This document shows, piece by piece, positions 45,084 through 58,815 of a DNA stretch of 64,000 nucleotides. Source of the DNA: Rummeliibacillus stabekisii (GTDB taxonomy: Bacteria > Bacillota > Bacilli > Bacillales_A > Planococcaceae); NCBI RefSeq assembly GCF_007988965.1, contig NZ_BJVD01000004.1:62001-126000 (forward strand). The letters are read 5' to 3'. The notes under the pieces are model-generated. The model was not told the DNA's origin, ran no database searches, and saw only the letters and a program-made list of their open reading frames with translations. Position 1 is the first letter of the stretch. Every line of letters starts with the position of its first letter. The translations under genes and the position numbers were made by a program.

Positions 45084-45185
45084 GAAATGGGAATAGCGAA
45101 GACTTCTGCGGGAAAGCGAGACAGACGAGACCTCTCAGTGAGGAAAATCGTCGCTCGTCCGCGGAAGATCAGCTATTCCCACTTC
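45084..45185. repeat. Intergenic palindromic repeat element
   Basis: GAAATGGGAATAGC (45084-45097) is the inverted counterpart of GCTATTCCCACTTC (45172-45185), and the interior has further paired arms (GCGAGACAGACGAG against CTCGTCCGC). The GC content is above its surroundings. Sequences of this form (GGGAATAGCGAAGACT...GCGGGAAAGCGAGAC) recur between genes in many Bacillales genomes, from memory. In this window it appears once. Confidence 0.65.
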
Positions 45186-45317
45186 TGCATATAAATATAA
45201 GAGAAGACTGCGGAGGAAAAGTGAGAAGGCTTGCCATCCGTCTGGAACAGAAATCAACAGGTACATTTTTCTTGCAAGAGCATCTTCTGGTGAAAAATCA
45301 TTATATAGTTCAAAAAT

Positions 45318-45346
45318 TTGCAAGTAACGTTCACAAAATGTATACT
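45318..45346 (+). promoter_or_regulatory. Sigma-A promoter of the cggR-gap operon
   Basis: TTGCAA (45318-45323) and TATACT (45341-45346) with a 17-nt spacer. Transcription starts near 45353, and the CggR operator follows 25 nt later. Confidence 0.75.
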
Positions 45347-45377
45347 TATTTCAGGAAGTAAATTTTTTTGTAGTAAG

Positions 45378-45413
45378 TGGGACATTTTTTAAAGTGCTGG
45401 GACAAAATTAGTC
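45378..45413 (+). promoter_or_regulatory. CggR operator
   Basis: TGGGAC occurs at 45378 and 45398, exactly 20 bp apart; the second is followed by six bases and AGTC. B. subtilis CggR binds two CGGGAC-N6-TGTC units with 4-nt spacer, i.e. the same 20-bp period. It lies between the promoter and the cggR coding region, as in B. subtilis, where CggR acts as a roadblock released by fructose-1,6-bisphosphate. Confidence 0.78.
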
Positions 45414-45421
45414 CCGTTAGT

Positions 45422-46474
45422 ATGAGAGGAGAGAGAAAGGACATTATTACAGTATCTGAAGCTCAATTAAAAATAATGCCGGAAATGTCTGAACTTCTTC
45501 ATACGCGTTATCGTTTTTTACAAATGATTGATATGTTGGGTCCTGTAGGCCGAAGAGGTCTTGCAGAGAATCTTTCTGTTGGAGAAAGAGAAGCCCGCAA
45601 AGAAACGGATTTGCTGCGAGAACAAGGCTTGATTATTGCAAGCCATTCCGGCATGAGAATATCCGAATCGGGTAAAGAAGTATTAGAGATTCTAAAGCCT
45701 CTTGTCTATGAATGGTCAGGCATTTCTGTAATGGAAAAACAACTGACTCAAAAATTATGCATACAAAGAGTGCTTATTGTAGATGGTGATATCAATGAAA
45801 CGCCTTCTATTAAAATCCTTCTTGGATTAGAAGCGGCCAAAGTGCTGAGCAAGGTTGCGAAAGAGAAGGAAATCATCGCTGTGACAGGTGGAAGTACATT
45901 AGCTGCAATCGCAGACAGTGTAACCCCGTCTGACCAGCCGAACAATTTGACTTTTATCGCAGCAAGAGGCGGCATGGGCGTCGATGATATGAGACTACAA
46001 GCCAACACGATTGCAGCGACATTTGCCCACAACTCAGGTAATGCCTATCGTACGTTGTACTTGCCAGAGCATTTAAGCGAGACAGCTTATAAAGCAATCA
46101 TTGAAGAACCAATGGTCAAAGAGATGATTGATTTATATGATCGGACAGATGTTGTTATTCACGGCATCGGGTCGGCGATCGAAATGGCGTCAAGGCGAAA
46201 TTCCACAGAAACAGAGAAAAGTAACCTTCTCGAGCATGGCGCTGTCAGTGAAGCTTTTGGTTATTACTTCGACGAATCGGGTAAAGCTGTACAAAGGATT
46301 CAAACTGTAGGGATCCAACGCGAACAAGTAAATAGGTGTAAAAGTATTATTGCGGTAGCAGGTGGGAAGAATAAAGCAGCAGCGATTCTTTCATACTTTA
46401 AACAGGGAGCAAATCAGACGATTCTCGTCACAGATTCTGCCGCAGCGAAGGAAATGCTTCACTTACTAAAATAA
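45422..46474 (+). CDS. cggR: Central glycolytic genes regulator CggR
   Basis: Up to 350 aa from the ATG at 45422, which has no Shine-Dalgarno. An AGGAG/AAAGG tract lies inside this reading, and alignment by eye with B. subtilis CggR puts the real start near the ATT codons at 45443-45446. SorC family: N-terminal winged helix (LLHTRYRFLQMIDMLGPVGRRGLAENLSVGEREARKETDLL) and the sugar-binding domain (IAVTGGSTLAAIADSV, AARGGMGVDDMRLQANTIAATFA, FGYYFDESG). It represses gap-pgk-tpi-gpm-eno until fructose-1,6-bisphosphate accumulates. Gap follows 23 nt later. Confidence 0.93.
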   Translation: MRGERKDIITVSEAQLKIMPEMSELLHTRYRFLQMIDMLGPVGRRGLAENLSVGEREARKETDLLREQGLIIASHSGMRISESGKEVLEILKPLVYEWSGISVMEKQLTQKLCIQRVLIVDGDINETPSIKILLGLEAAKVLSKVAKEKEIIAVTGGSTLAAIADSVTPSDQPNNLTFIAARGGMGVDDMRLQANTIAATFAHNSGNAYRTLYLPEHLSETAYKAIIEEPMVKEMIDLYDRTDVVIHGIGSAIEMASRRNSTETEKSNLLEHGAVSEAFGYYFDESGKAVQRIQTVGIQREQVNRCKSIIAVAGGKNKAAAILSYFKQGANQTILVTDSAAAKEMLHLLK

Positions 46475-46497
46475 CAATTTAACTGGAGGAAATAAAA

Positions 46498-47502
46498 ATG
46501 ACTTTAAAATTAGCGATTAATGGTTTTGGACGTATTGGCCGATTGGTATTCCGCGAAGCGTTTAAACGACAAGATATCGAAATCGTAGCAGTAAATGACT
46601 TAACAGATTCAGCTATGCTTGCACACCTTCTAAAATATGATTCTGTACACGGTATTTTAGATGCAGAAGTTTCTGCTGAAGGCGATGATCTAGTTGTAAA
46701 TGGCAAAAAAGTTCGCGTTTACGCTGAAACAGATCCTGCAAAACTTCCATGGGGTGATTTGAATGTAGATATCGTTGTAGAATCTACAGGTCGTTTCACT
46801 GATTATGATTCAGCTCATAAACATGTGGAAGCAGGCGCTAAAAGAGTCATCGTTTCTGCACCTGGTAAAGACATGCCGACATACGTAATGGGCGTAAACA
46901 ATGATCAATACAATGCAAAAGAAGATGTAGTTGTATCAAACGCTTCATGTACAACAAACTGCCTATCTCCAGTGGCAAAAGTGTTGGATGAACAATTTGG
47001 TATTAAACGTGGCATGATGACAACTGTCCACTCTTATACAAATGACCAACGTATCTTGGATTTACCGCACAAAGATTACCGCCGTGCACGTGCAGCAGCG
47101 CAATCTATGATTCCAACAACAACTGGTGCAGCTGTTGCAGTAGCAAAAGTATTGCCACAATTAAAAGGCAAATTAGATGGTATGGCGATTCGTGTCCCAA
47201 CACCAAACGTATCTCTAGTTGACTTAGTTGTTGAGTTAGAAAAAGATGCTACACCTGAATCAATCAACAGCGCATTGAAAAATGCATCAGAAAATGAACT
47301 AAAAGGCGTAATGGCTTACTCTGAATTACCACTTGTATCAATCGATTACAACGGCAATACTTCTTCATCTACAGTAGATAGCCTATCTACAATGGTGCTT
47401 GAAGGCAACCTAGTAAAAGTACTTGCTTGGTATGATAATGAATCTGGTTATTCTACACGCGTAGTGGACTTAGCGGAATACATGGCTAAACAAGGCTTCT
47501 AA
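46498..47502 (+). CDS. gap: Glyceraldehyde-3-phosphate dehydrogenase (glycolytic, GapA type)
   Basis: 334 aa. NAD-binding INGFGRIGR (8-16), Asp34 in NDLTD marking NAD rather than NADP preference, and catalytic Cys151 in SNASCTTNC. It oxidises glyceraldehyde-3-phosphate to 1,3-bisphosphoglycerate. TGGAGGAA precedes the ATG. Located right after cggR in the operon. Highly biased codon use (GAA, CGT, AAC) fits a strongly expressed gene. Confidence 0.97.
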   Translation: MTLKLAINGFGRIGRLVFREAFKRQDIEIVAVNDLTDSAMLAHLLKYDSVHGILDAEVSAEGDDLVVNGKKVRVYAETDPAKLPWGDLNVDIVVESTGRFTDYDSAHKHVEAGAKRVIVSAPGKDMPTYVMGVNNDQYNAKEDVVVSNASCTTNCLSPVAKVLDEQFGIKRGMMTTVHSYTNDQRILDLPHKDYRRARAAAQSMIPTTTGAAVAVAKVLPQLKGKLDGMAIRVPTPNVSLVDLVVELEKDATPESINSALKNASENELKGVMAYSELPLVSIDYNGNTSSSTVDSLSTMVLEGNLVKVLAWYDNESGYSTRVVDLAEYMAKQGF

Positions 47503-47694
47503 GTCAAACTAATCGTCAAATGACACTGTGCGTAATCCTGCATGAACGGGCAGCATAACCACTACAAACTTATAGATAAACAAGAAAAACTAGTGGGAGA
47601 CAACTGCCCGTATATGTGCAAATTATCGAAACGAAAGACAAGGAGATAAAAAATATCCCCTTTGTGTCAAGTTTCACTTATAATGGATTATGGC

Positions 47695-47735
47695 AAAAAA
47701 GGAGAAGCGTATTATCTGACTTCTCCTTTTTTTGC
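47695..47735 (+). terminator. Terminator or attenuator between gap and pgk
   Basis: AAAAAAGGAGAAG pairs with CTTCTCCTTTTTTT around a 12-nt loop. It could reduce read-through from gap into pgk; in B. subtilis gapA is likewise expressed at a higher level than the downstream genes. Confidence 0.85.
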
Positions 47736-47786
47736 GAATGTAGTAAGCGCTTTATTCAATCATTTGATAATTGGAGGATTGGCAAA

Positions 47787-52593
<4,807 letters not shown>

Positions 52594-52605
52594 TAGAACG
52601 ATTAT

Positions 52606-52640
52606 TAAAAGCCTCCTATATTTTTATAGGAGGTTTTTTT
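52606..52640 (+). terminator. Terminator of the glycolytic operon
   Basis: CCTCCTATA pairs with TATAGGAGG around TTTTT, followed by seven Ts. Confidence 0.92.
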
Positions 52641-52731
52641 ATTTATAGTGGCGAAAGATAGCTTATTGTCTTTTTAAGAAGCAATAGGGGTTAAGCAGTA
52701 TGAAACTAATTACAAAGCGAGGTTGATCTAA

Positions 52732-53133
52732 ATGGAAAAGGTAACTCCATTCTTAATGTTCCAAGGTGGCAAAGCAGAGAAAGCAATGAATTACTACACT
52801 TCACTTATTGAGGATTCCTCCATTAAAAGTATTGTTCGGTATGGCCCAGGCGAAAATGGGGAAGAGGGAACCGTGATGCAGGCATTATTTTCATTAAAGG
52901 GACAGGAGTTCATGTGCATTGATAGTGCGCCTGTCCACAATTTTACTTTTACACCCTCATTCTCTATCTTCATTACGTGTGATTCGGAAGACGAGCTGAC
53001 ATATCTTTATGAAAATCTACTTGCAGATGGAGAAGCGTTAATGCCACTAGACAACTATGGTTTTAGTAAGAAGTTTGGCTGGGTGAATGATAAATTTGGT
53101 GTATCGTGGCAAATTAATCTTCCAAATGATTAA
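52732..53133 (+). CDS. PhnB/VOC-family protein
   Basis: 133 aa of the 3-demethylubiquinone-9 methyltransferase-like branch of the VOC superfamily (PhnB-like). The opening VTPFLMFQGGKAEKAMNYYTSLIEDSSI and the middle MQALFSLKGQEFMCIDSAPVHNFTFTPSFSIFI are its standard blocks, ending KKFGWVNDKFGVSWQI. The enzymatic role is unknown; the family name is historical. Monocistronic with its own terminator about 100 nt downstream. Confidence 0.85.
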   Translation: MEKVTPFLMFQGGKAEKAMNYYTSLIEDSSIKSIVRYGPGENGEEGTVMQALFSLKGQEFMCIDSAPVHNFTFTPSFSIFITCDSEDELTYLYENLLADGEALMPLDNYGFSKKFGWVNDKFGVSWQINLPND

Positions 53134-53227
53134 TTGAAATAGAGTTTACAGAAGGCAATATACGTTTTTAAATCTCTCTAAAAGCTAAAAAATCAATCAA
53201 AGATTTTTCTTAGTACATATTTCTTTA

Positions 53228-53258
53228 CAGCCTCCTATCATTTGTGGGAGGCTTTTAT
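53228..53258 (+). terminator. Terminator after the PhnB-like gene
   Basis: GCCTCC (53230-53235) pairs with GGGAGGC (53246-53252), then TTTTATT. Confidence 0.75.
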
Positions 53259-53332
53259 TATAGGGAGAAGGAATTTACTCTCTGTTAAGATGAGGAATAA
53301 AACATCCGAAACTAAAAATAGGAGTGATTGAA

Positions 53333-53617
53333 TTGATCAGTAAAATGATTTTAGACGATAGAACGATACAATTAACTAATTATGAAGAAGAAAAAGTAAA
53401 TGGATTATATAAAGTGGCAGTTGAGTTTGATGTGACAAGTGAAGAATATCATGATGTAGCAACACTGCTATATAAAGGAACGTTTGATGTAAAGATACCG
53501 GAGAAAGATTTAGCTTTTCGGGGGACTATCCATAACTATTCCACTTCTATTACAAACCTGTATAACAAAGGGGAAGTAGGACAGTATAAATTGACTCTGT
53601 TAGAAGTAAAGGATTGA
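53333..53617 (+). CDS. DUF3219 family protein (YkvR-like)
   Basis: 94 aa if the TTG at 53333 is used (AGGAGTG 6-7 nt upstream); a GTG at 53324 overlaps that site. Sequence features LTNYEEEKVNGLYKVAVEFDVTSEEYHDVATLLYKGTFDVKIPEKDLAFRGTIHNYSTSITNLY are those of the small DUF3219 proteins, such as B. subtilis YkvR. Function unknown. No signal peptide or membrane segment. It is 6 nt from the flavin-dependent oxidoreductase gene, so the two are probably cotranscribed. Confidence 0.72.
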   Translation: MISKMILDDRTIQLTNYEEEKVNGLYKVAVEFDVTSEEYHDVATLLYKGTFDVKIPEKDLAFRGTIHNYSTSITNLYNKGEVGQYKLTLLEVKD

Positions 53618-53623
53618 GCTGAA

Positions 53624-54652
53624 ATGAGGTTAAGCATACTAGACCAATCACCTATTTCTTCAAATCAAACTCCACACAACGCATTGAATGAATCAATGAA
53701 TTTAGCAAAAGCAGGAGAAAAGCTAGGTTATACGCGATACTGGATTTCCGAACATCACGATCTGCCTGGGCTTGCATGCTCTTCGCCCGAAGTGATGCTA
53801 AGCTACATTGGCGCTCACACACAACATATTCGCATTGGTGCTGGAGCAATCTTATTGCCTTTCTATCGGCCTTTTAAGGTGGCAGAAACCTTTCATATGC
53901 TAGCCACATTATTTCCAAATCGCATTGACCTCGGGTTAGGACGTGCTCCAGGAGGATCAGCAGAAGCGACGAATGCATTGTCCGATAACTATTTGCAAAG
54001 TGTTTATAAATTTCCTACCGCGGTGAAGGAGTTACTTCATTTCTTAGACGACGACTTCCCAGCGGAAGCGGAATACTCCAAAATCTCTGCATCTCCTTTA
54101 CCTGAACATCCGCCAGTACCTTGGCTTCTTGGTACAAGTAAAAAAAGCGCATTGCTCGCAGCAGAGAATGGCATGGCCTATACATTCGGCCATTTTATGA
54201 GTGACAATGAGGGTGCACCAATCGTCAAAGAATATAGGGAAGCCTTTATACCACGCAAAGAAGGGCAAACGCCACAAGTCATCGTCACCGTCTCTGCGAT
54301 TTGCGCTGAGAGTACTGAAAAGGCAGAAGAAATGGCACTAAGCTCTCTCATCTGGTCTTTGCAAAAAGACAAAGGAGAAGGGCTGCAGGGTGTTCCTTCC
54401 ATTCAAGAAGCGAAGCAATATCAGCTGACGGAAAAAGAAACGGAATCGCTAAATAGTACGAGACAAAACATGATCATTGGTAATCCGCATGAAGTGAAAC
54501 AGAAATTAGATGAATTGCAAACAATGTATGGAGCAGACGAATTCATGATCAATACCATTGTATATTCTCCAGAGGAGCGAATTCAATCCTATCGACTAAT
54601 TGCGAAAGAAGTATTGGGGCAGCCAAACAGTGATAGTAGTAAGCATAGCTAA
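53624..54652 (+). CDS. LLM-class flavin-dependent monooxygenase (luciferase-like)
   Basis: 342 aa TIM-barrel protein. The opening LSILDQSPISSNQTPHNAL, then YTRYWISEHHDLPGLACSSPEV, and IRIGAGAILLPFYRPFKVAE, FPNRIDLGLGRAPGGS are diagnostic of the YceB-like group of the bacterial luciferase family. Binds FMN and probably oxidises a small organic substrate; the substrate is unknown. Starts 6 nt after the DUF3219 stop. Ends at a long hairpin. Confidence 0.9.
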   Translation: MRLSILDQSPISSNQTPHNALNESMNLAKAGEKLGYTRYWISEHHDLPGLACSSPEVMLSYIGAHTQHIRIGAGAILLPFYRPFKVAETFHMLATLFPNRIDLGLGRAPGGSAEATNALSDNYLQSVYKFPTAVKELLHFLDDDFPAEAEYSKISASPLPEHPPVPWLLGTSKKSALLAAENGMAYTFGHFMSDNEGAPIVKEYREAFIPRKEGQTPQVIVTVSAICAESTEKAEEMALSSLIWSLQKDKGEGLQGVPSIQEAKQYQLTEKETESLNSTRQNMIIGNPHEVKQKLDELQTMYGADEFMINTIVYSPEERIQSYRLIAKEVLGQPNSDSSKHS

Positions 54653-54667
54653 TATATTAATCTCTCC

Positions 54668-54706
54668 AAACATGCGCTATCCTAATACAAGGATAAGCGC
54701 ATGTTT
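54668..54706 (+). terminator. Terminator after the luciferase-like gene
   Basis: AAACATGCGCTATCCT pairs with AGGATAAGCGCATGTTT (one bulge) around a 6-nt loop. The T tract is short, so it may also work as a bidirectional structure. Confidence 0.8.
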
Positions 54707-54824
54707 GTTGAAAGGTATGTACTGAATTTAGCATGGGTGAGCGAACGGCAGCATTAGGTAAGTATCACTCAATTCATGTCAATCAATCAGCCACAGCATA
54801 ACCTTTTGTGAAGGGAGATAAACT

Positions 54825-54968
54825 ATGACCAAACAACATGTCATAACGAACATCTTATTATTCCTGATTTTTTTAGCACTCCTGTTTATTGGCTTCCAAA
54901 TTCACTCTGTATATAATCAGCTTGGAAACTTTAGTGAGCTTATGAGTTCTCTATTCTCGGATCAATAA
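54825..54968 (+). CDS. 47-aa membrane microprotein
   Basis: Begins MTKQHVITN, then a single hydrophobic helix ILLFLIFLALLFIGFQI, and a short C-terminal part ending SSLFSDQ. An AAGGGAGA ribosome site stands 8 nt before the ATG. No similar protein is recognised. It lies between the LLM-oxidoreductase gene and secG, with intergenic sequence on both sides. Reality is supported by the ribosome site and the coherent membrane helix; conservation was not checked. Confidence 0.6.
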   Translation: MTKQHVITNILLFLIFLALLFIGFQIHSVYNQLGNFSELMSSLFSDQ

Positions 54969-55253
54969 TTAGGGCAAACTTCTAATTTTTAAATTTTCAA
55001 TCAAAAAATCTAGCAATGGCACTTCAAATTTTTACTTTTTTGTCGTAAAAGCTATAGAAGAATGTTAAAATAAAAGATAACTATAGGTTCTCACCGATGA
55101 TTCATACAACATGACCGGAATAGTGTTTCGTTTTCCAGTAGGCATAGCTTTTGGTGTTGATCCTAAATTATCAAAACATAGTCTTCAAAAACTTAGTTTG
55201 CATTACATACAGCCAAAACTGTCGTGATGTTTTATCTGGAGGTGGAACTTTCT

Positions 55254-55478
55254 ATGCATACAGTCATAATGACGCTTCTTCTAATTGTATCTTTAGGTTT
55301 GATTATTCTCGTGTTGCTACAATCAAGCAAAAGCGAAGGGCTTTCAGCACTTTCTGGTGGCGCAGAGCAGCTTTTCGGTAAACAAAAAGCACGCGGAATG
55401 GATCTAATCCTTGCACGTATAACAGTCGTGTTAGCTGTTTTATTCTTTATTTTAGCCATCGCCATTGCGAAAATTTAA
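55254..55478 (+). CDS. secG: Preprotein translocase subunit SecG
   Basis: 74 aa from the ATG at 55254 with TGGAGGTGG upstream. Two membrane helices ([20 protein letters not shown], and [19 protein letters not shown]) flank the conserved cytoplasmic loop [26 protein letters not shown]. SecG is the small subunit of the SecYEG channel. The order secG-est-rnr-smpB-ssrA is that of B. subtilis. A terminator follows, so est has its own promoter or depends on read-through. Confidence 0.95.
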   Translation: MHTVIMTLLLIVSLGLIILVLLQSSKSEGLSALSGGAEQLFGKQKARGMDLILARITVVLAVLFFILAIAIAKI

Positions 55479-55488
55479 TGCATAAATT

Positions 55489-55518
55489 CGCCTAGCCGCT
55501 TTATGGTTAGGCGTTTTT
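55489..55518 (+). terminator. Terminator after secG
   Basis: CGCCTAGCC pairs with GGTTAGGCG around a 7-nt loop, then five Ts. Confidence 0.88.
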
Positions 55519-55595
55519 ACATATTTAGCTTATAATTAGTGGAATAGAGTGCGATTTGCGCTAGCAGATGAATGATTAGAAGGAGTGGACGCTTA

Positions 55596-56342
55596 ATGAA
55601 AATCGTATTACCAGAACCATTCTTTTTCGAAGCAGGCCCACGCGCCGTATTACTATTGCATGGCTTTACAGGGAATTCAGCGGATGTACGGATGCTTGGC
55701 CGATACTTGGAAGAGAACGGCTACACATCACTTGCGCCTCAATACAAAGGACATGGCGTACCGCCGGAAGAACTAATACATACCAATCCAGATGAGTGGT
55801 GGCAAAGTGTACTGGATGCCTATCACACATTGTTGGATGCAGGCTACAAGGAAATTGCTGTGGCAGGATTGTCTCTTGGAGGCGTTTTTTCGTTAAAATT
55901 AGGTTATTCTTTTCCGGTTAAGGGAATTGTGACTATGTGTGCCCCGATGAGTATGAAGACGACCGATTTGATGTTTAAAGGTGTGCTTCAATACGCGGAA
56001 CGATTCAATCGTTATTTTGAAAAAAATGATGAAGCGGCACAAAAAAGAATAGACTATCTAAAAGAACAAGGAATGCCTTCCTTAAAGGAATTGCGTGAAC
56101 TCGTATATGATGTGCGCGAACACGTAGATGAAGTATATGCGCCAATTTTAGTGGTGCAAGGTAGGAAAGATAACGTGATTGATGTCCAATCTGCACCGTA
56201 TATTTTTGAGACTGTAGAATCAAATGATAAAAAAATCAATTGGTACGAAGAGTCAGGGCATATCATTACATTAGATAAAGAACGTAAACAATTGCAAGAA
56301 GATATTCTAGATTTCTTAGAAACGCTTGATTGGTATGAGTAA
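55596..56342 (+). CDS. est: Carboxylesterase (Est30/YvaK type)
   Basis: 248 aa from the ATG at 55596 (AAGGAGTGGA upstream), equal to B. subtilis YvaK. Alpha/beta hydrolase with [15 protein letters not shown] (oxyanion region), nucleophile in GLSLGG (about Ser94), Asp in [13 protein letters not shown] and His in [11 protein letters not shown]. Thermostable homologue Est30 hydrolyses short-chain esters; the physiological substrate is unknown. Precedes rnr by 42 nt. Confidence 0.93.
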   Translation: MKIVLPEPFFFEAGPRAVLLLHGFTGNSADVRMLGRYLEENGYTSLAPQYKGHGVPPEELIHTNPDEWWQSVLDAYHTLLDAGYKEIAVAGLSLGGVFSLKLGYSFPVKGIVTMCAPMSMKTTDLMFKGVLQYAERFNRYFEKNDEAAQKRIDYLKEQGMPSLKELRELVYDVREHVDEVYAPILVVQGRKDNVIDVQSAPYIFETVESNDKKINWYEESGHIITLDKERKQLQEDILDFLETLDWYE

Positions 56343-56384
56343 AAAAAGTGACTTTGCAAATGCTACTTAAAGGAGGGAAGAACG

Positions 56385-58763
56385 ATGAATACAGAATCAG
56401 TATTTGAAAAAAAATTATTAGAATTAATGAAAGACGAGGATTATAAGCCGCTGACTGTCTCAGAGCTAGAGGAACAACTCGGCTTGCAGGATGCAGTGGA
56501 CTTCAAAGAACTTGTCAAAACGCTCGTTCAACTAGAACAGCAAGGAATGATTGTACGTACAAGAACCAATCGTTACGGCATGCCTGAACGCATGAACTAC
56601 CTGCAAGGGAAGTTTATCGGCCATGCAAAAGGATTTGGGTTTGTCGCACCAGTTGAAGAAGGCATGGATGATGTGTTTATCCCGCCAAGCGACATCAACG
56701 GTGCTGTCAATGGAGATACCGTGCTAATACGCATTTCTTCAAATTCGTCAGGTGATCGCCGCGAGGGTTCGATTGTGAAAATTTTGGAGCGTGGTATCAC
56801 GAAGGTAGTTGGTACATTCCAAGCGAATAAAGGATTTGGCTTTGTCGTACCAGATGAGAAAAAATTGCCAATGGACCTGTTTATTTCGAAGAACCATACG
56901 CTAGGTGCGATGGATGGCCATAAAGTAGTGGCTGAAATCATCGAATGGCCAGAAGATAATCGTTCTGCCACAGGGATGATTACTAAAATATTAGGCCATA
57001 AAAACGACCCAGGCGTTGATATCCTATCGATTATCCACAAGCATGACATTACAGTGGATTTCCCGCAGGAAGTATTAGATGCAGCGAAGGCTGTACCGGA
57101 GGAAATCTCAGACAAAGACCGTGAAGGCCGCCGCGATTTGCGCGATCAAATGATTGTTACGATTGATGGTGAAACAGCGAAGGACTTGGATGACGCCGTA
57201 ACTGTAACGAAAAACGATGATGGCACATACCGCTTAGGCGTTCATATTGCCGACGTCAGTTATTATGTGCAGGATGGCTCAGCTTTAGACCGGGAAGCAT
57301 ATGACCGCGCAACAAGTGTTTATTTAACAGACCGCGTGATTCCAATGATTCCACACCGTTTGTCTAATGGGATTTGTTCACTGAACCCGCAAGTGGATCG
57401 ACTAGCGCTTTCATGCGAAATGACGATCAATAAAAAAGGTGAAGTGATTGACCATGAGATCTTCCAAAGTGTCATCAAAACGAGAGAACGTATGACATAC
57501 ACGAATGTGTATAAGATTCTGGAAGAAAATGATGAAGAATTAAAAGAACGCTATGCAGATCTTGTCCCAATGTTTGAAGATATGAGAGACTTAGCCAAAA
57601 TCCTTAATAACCGTCGTATGAATCGCGGAGCAGTGGACTTTGACTTCAAAGAATCATATGTCACAGTGGATGAAGAAGGCTGGCCAACGGATATTCTGTT
57701 ACGTGAACGTACAGTCGCTGAGCGCTTGATTGAAGAGTTCATGCTTGTTGCCAATGAAACAGTAGCAGAGCATATTGACCGCATGAATTTGCCGTTCATC
57801 TACCGAATTCACGAAGACCCTAAACCAGAGAAATTACAACGCTTCTTCGAATTTATCACGAACTTTGGCTTAATCGTTCGCGGTACAGGGAATACAGTAG
57901 AGCCAAGAGCACTACAGGAAATCCTTGAGTCTGTGAAAGATATGCCGGAATATCCAGTGATTTCAACGATGATGCTTCGTTCCATGCAACAAGCCAAATA
58001 CAGCCCTGAATGTCTAGGCCACTTTGGTTTATCAACGGAATACTACACGCACTTCACGTCACCAATCAGACGTTATCCTGACTTAATCGTCCACAGATTG
58101 CTGCGTACTTATCTGATCAATAATGATAGAAGCCGTGAAACAGTCAGCTACTGGGGCGGACAGATGGATGAAATAGCAGAGCATACATCTAGCCGAGAAC
58201 GCCGTGCAGTTGATGCAGAACGCGATACAGAATCGCTCAAAAAAGCACAATACATGGCAGATAAGATTGGCGAGAAGTTTACAGGTATCGTCAGCTCGAT
58301 TACAAACTTCGGTATGTTTATCGAACTTGAAAATACTGTCGAAGGCCTTGTGCATATCAGCAATATGACGGATGATTATTATAACTTTGATGATCGCCAA
58401 ATGATCATGGTCGGCGAACGAACTGGCCGCATCTTCCATATCGGGGATGAAGTCGAAATCAGCGTTTTAGAAGTAAACGTTGAAGAATCAGCGATCGACT
58501 TTGAAATCGTCGGCATGCCAGAGGCAAAACGCCGTACGAGAAAACAAGCTCCTGTAGTGATTCGCGCGAAATCAAAAAGCGGAGAGCATGGCAGAGAAAA
58601 AGGCAGAAACAAGAAAGACAAATATCAGCCAAGCGGCGCAAAAGTGAATGGCAAAACCCGCAAGCAAGAGCGCAAAGCCTCAGGAAAATCTGGCGGCAAA
58701 AAAGCGTACTATGAAGGCATTGCCAAGAAACAACAAAAACGCCGTAGCAAGAAGAAAAAATAA
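56385..58763 (+). CDS. rnr: Ribonuclease R
   Basis: 792 aa. N-terminal winged helix ([24 protein letters not shown]), two cold-shock domains ([21 protein letters not shown] and [20 protein letters not shown]), the RNB catalytic domain with [16 protein letters not shown] (metal-binding aspartates, about 264-279), an S1 domain ([28 protein letters not shown]), and a Lys-rich basic tail. It degrades structured RNA 3' to 5' and cooperates with tmRNA-SmpB, encoded next to it. AAAGGAGGG precedes the ATG. Stop is followed by a perfect hairpin without T tract. Confidence 0.97.
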   Translation: MNTESVFEKKLLELMKDEDYKPLTVSELEEQLGLQDAVDFKELVKTLVQLEQQGMIVRTRTNRYGMPERMNYLQGKFIGHAKGFGFVAPVEEGMDDVFIPPSDINGAVNGDTVLIRISSNSSGDRREGSIVKILERGITKVVGTFQANKGFGFVVPDEKKLPMDLFISKNHTLGAMDGHKVVAEIIEWPEDNRSATGMITKILGHKNDPGVDILSIIHKHDITVDFPQEVLDAAKAVPEEISDKDREGRRDLRDQMIVTIDGETAKDLDDAVTVTKNDDGTYRLGVHIADVSYYVQDGSALDREAYDRATSVYLTDRVIPMIPHRLSNGICSLNPQVDRLALSCEMTINKKGEVIDHEIFQSVIKTRERMTYTNVYKILEENDEELKERYADLVPMFEDMRDLAKILNNRRMNRGAVDFDFKESYVTVDEEGWPTDILLRERTVAERLIEEFMLVANETVAEHIDRMNLPFIYRIHEDPKPEKLQRFFEFITNFGLIVRGTGNTVEPRALQEILESVKDMPEYPVISTMMLRSMQQAKYSPECLGHFGLSTEYYTHFTSPIRRYPDLIVHRLLRTYLINNDRSRETVSYWGGQMDEIAEHTSSRERRAVDAERDTESLKKAQYMADKIGEKFTGIVSSITNFGMFIELENTVEGLVHISNMTDDYYNFDDRQMIMVGERTGRIFHIGDEVEISVLEVNVEESAIDFEIVGMPEAKRRTRKQAPVVIRAKSKSGEHGREKGRNKKDKYQPSGAKVNGKTRKQERKASGKSGGKKAYYEGIAKKQQKRRSKKKK

Positions 58764-58786
58764 GAGAAGAGCGTTTCGCTCTTCTC
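58764..58786 (+). other. Perfect hairpin between rnr and smpB
   Basis: GAGAAGAGCG (58764-58773), loop TTT, then CGCTCTTCTC (58777-58786). No T tract follows, so it is more likely an RNA processing or stability element than a terminator. SmpB starts 30 nt later. Confidence 0.7.
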
Positions 58787-58815
58787 GCATCCATATTTTA
58801 TAGAGGTGAGTTACT

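Noticed and set aside
56597-57115. 172-aa antisense ORF inside rnr
   Set aside because: Shadow of the highly biased rnr reading frame; no ribosome site or family.
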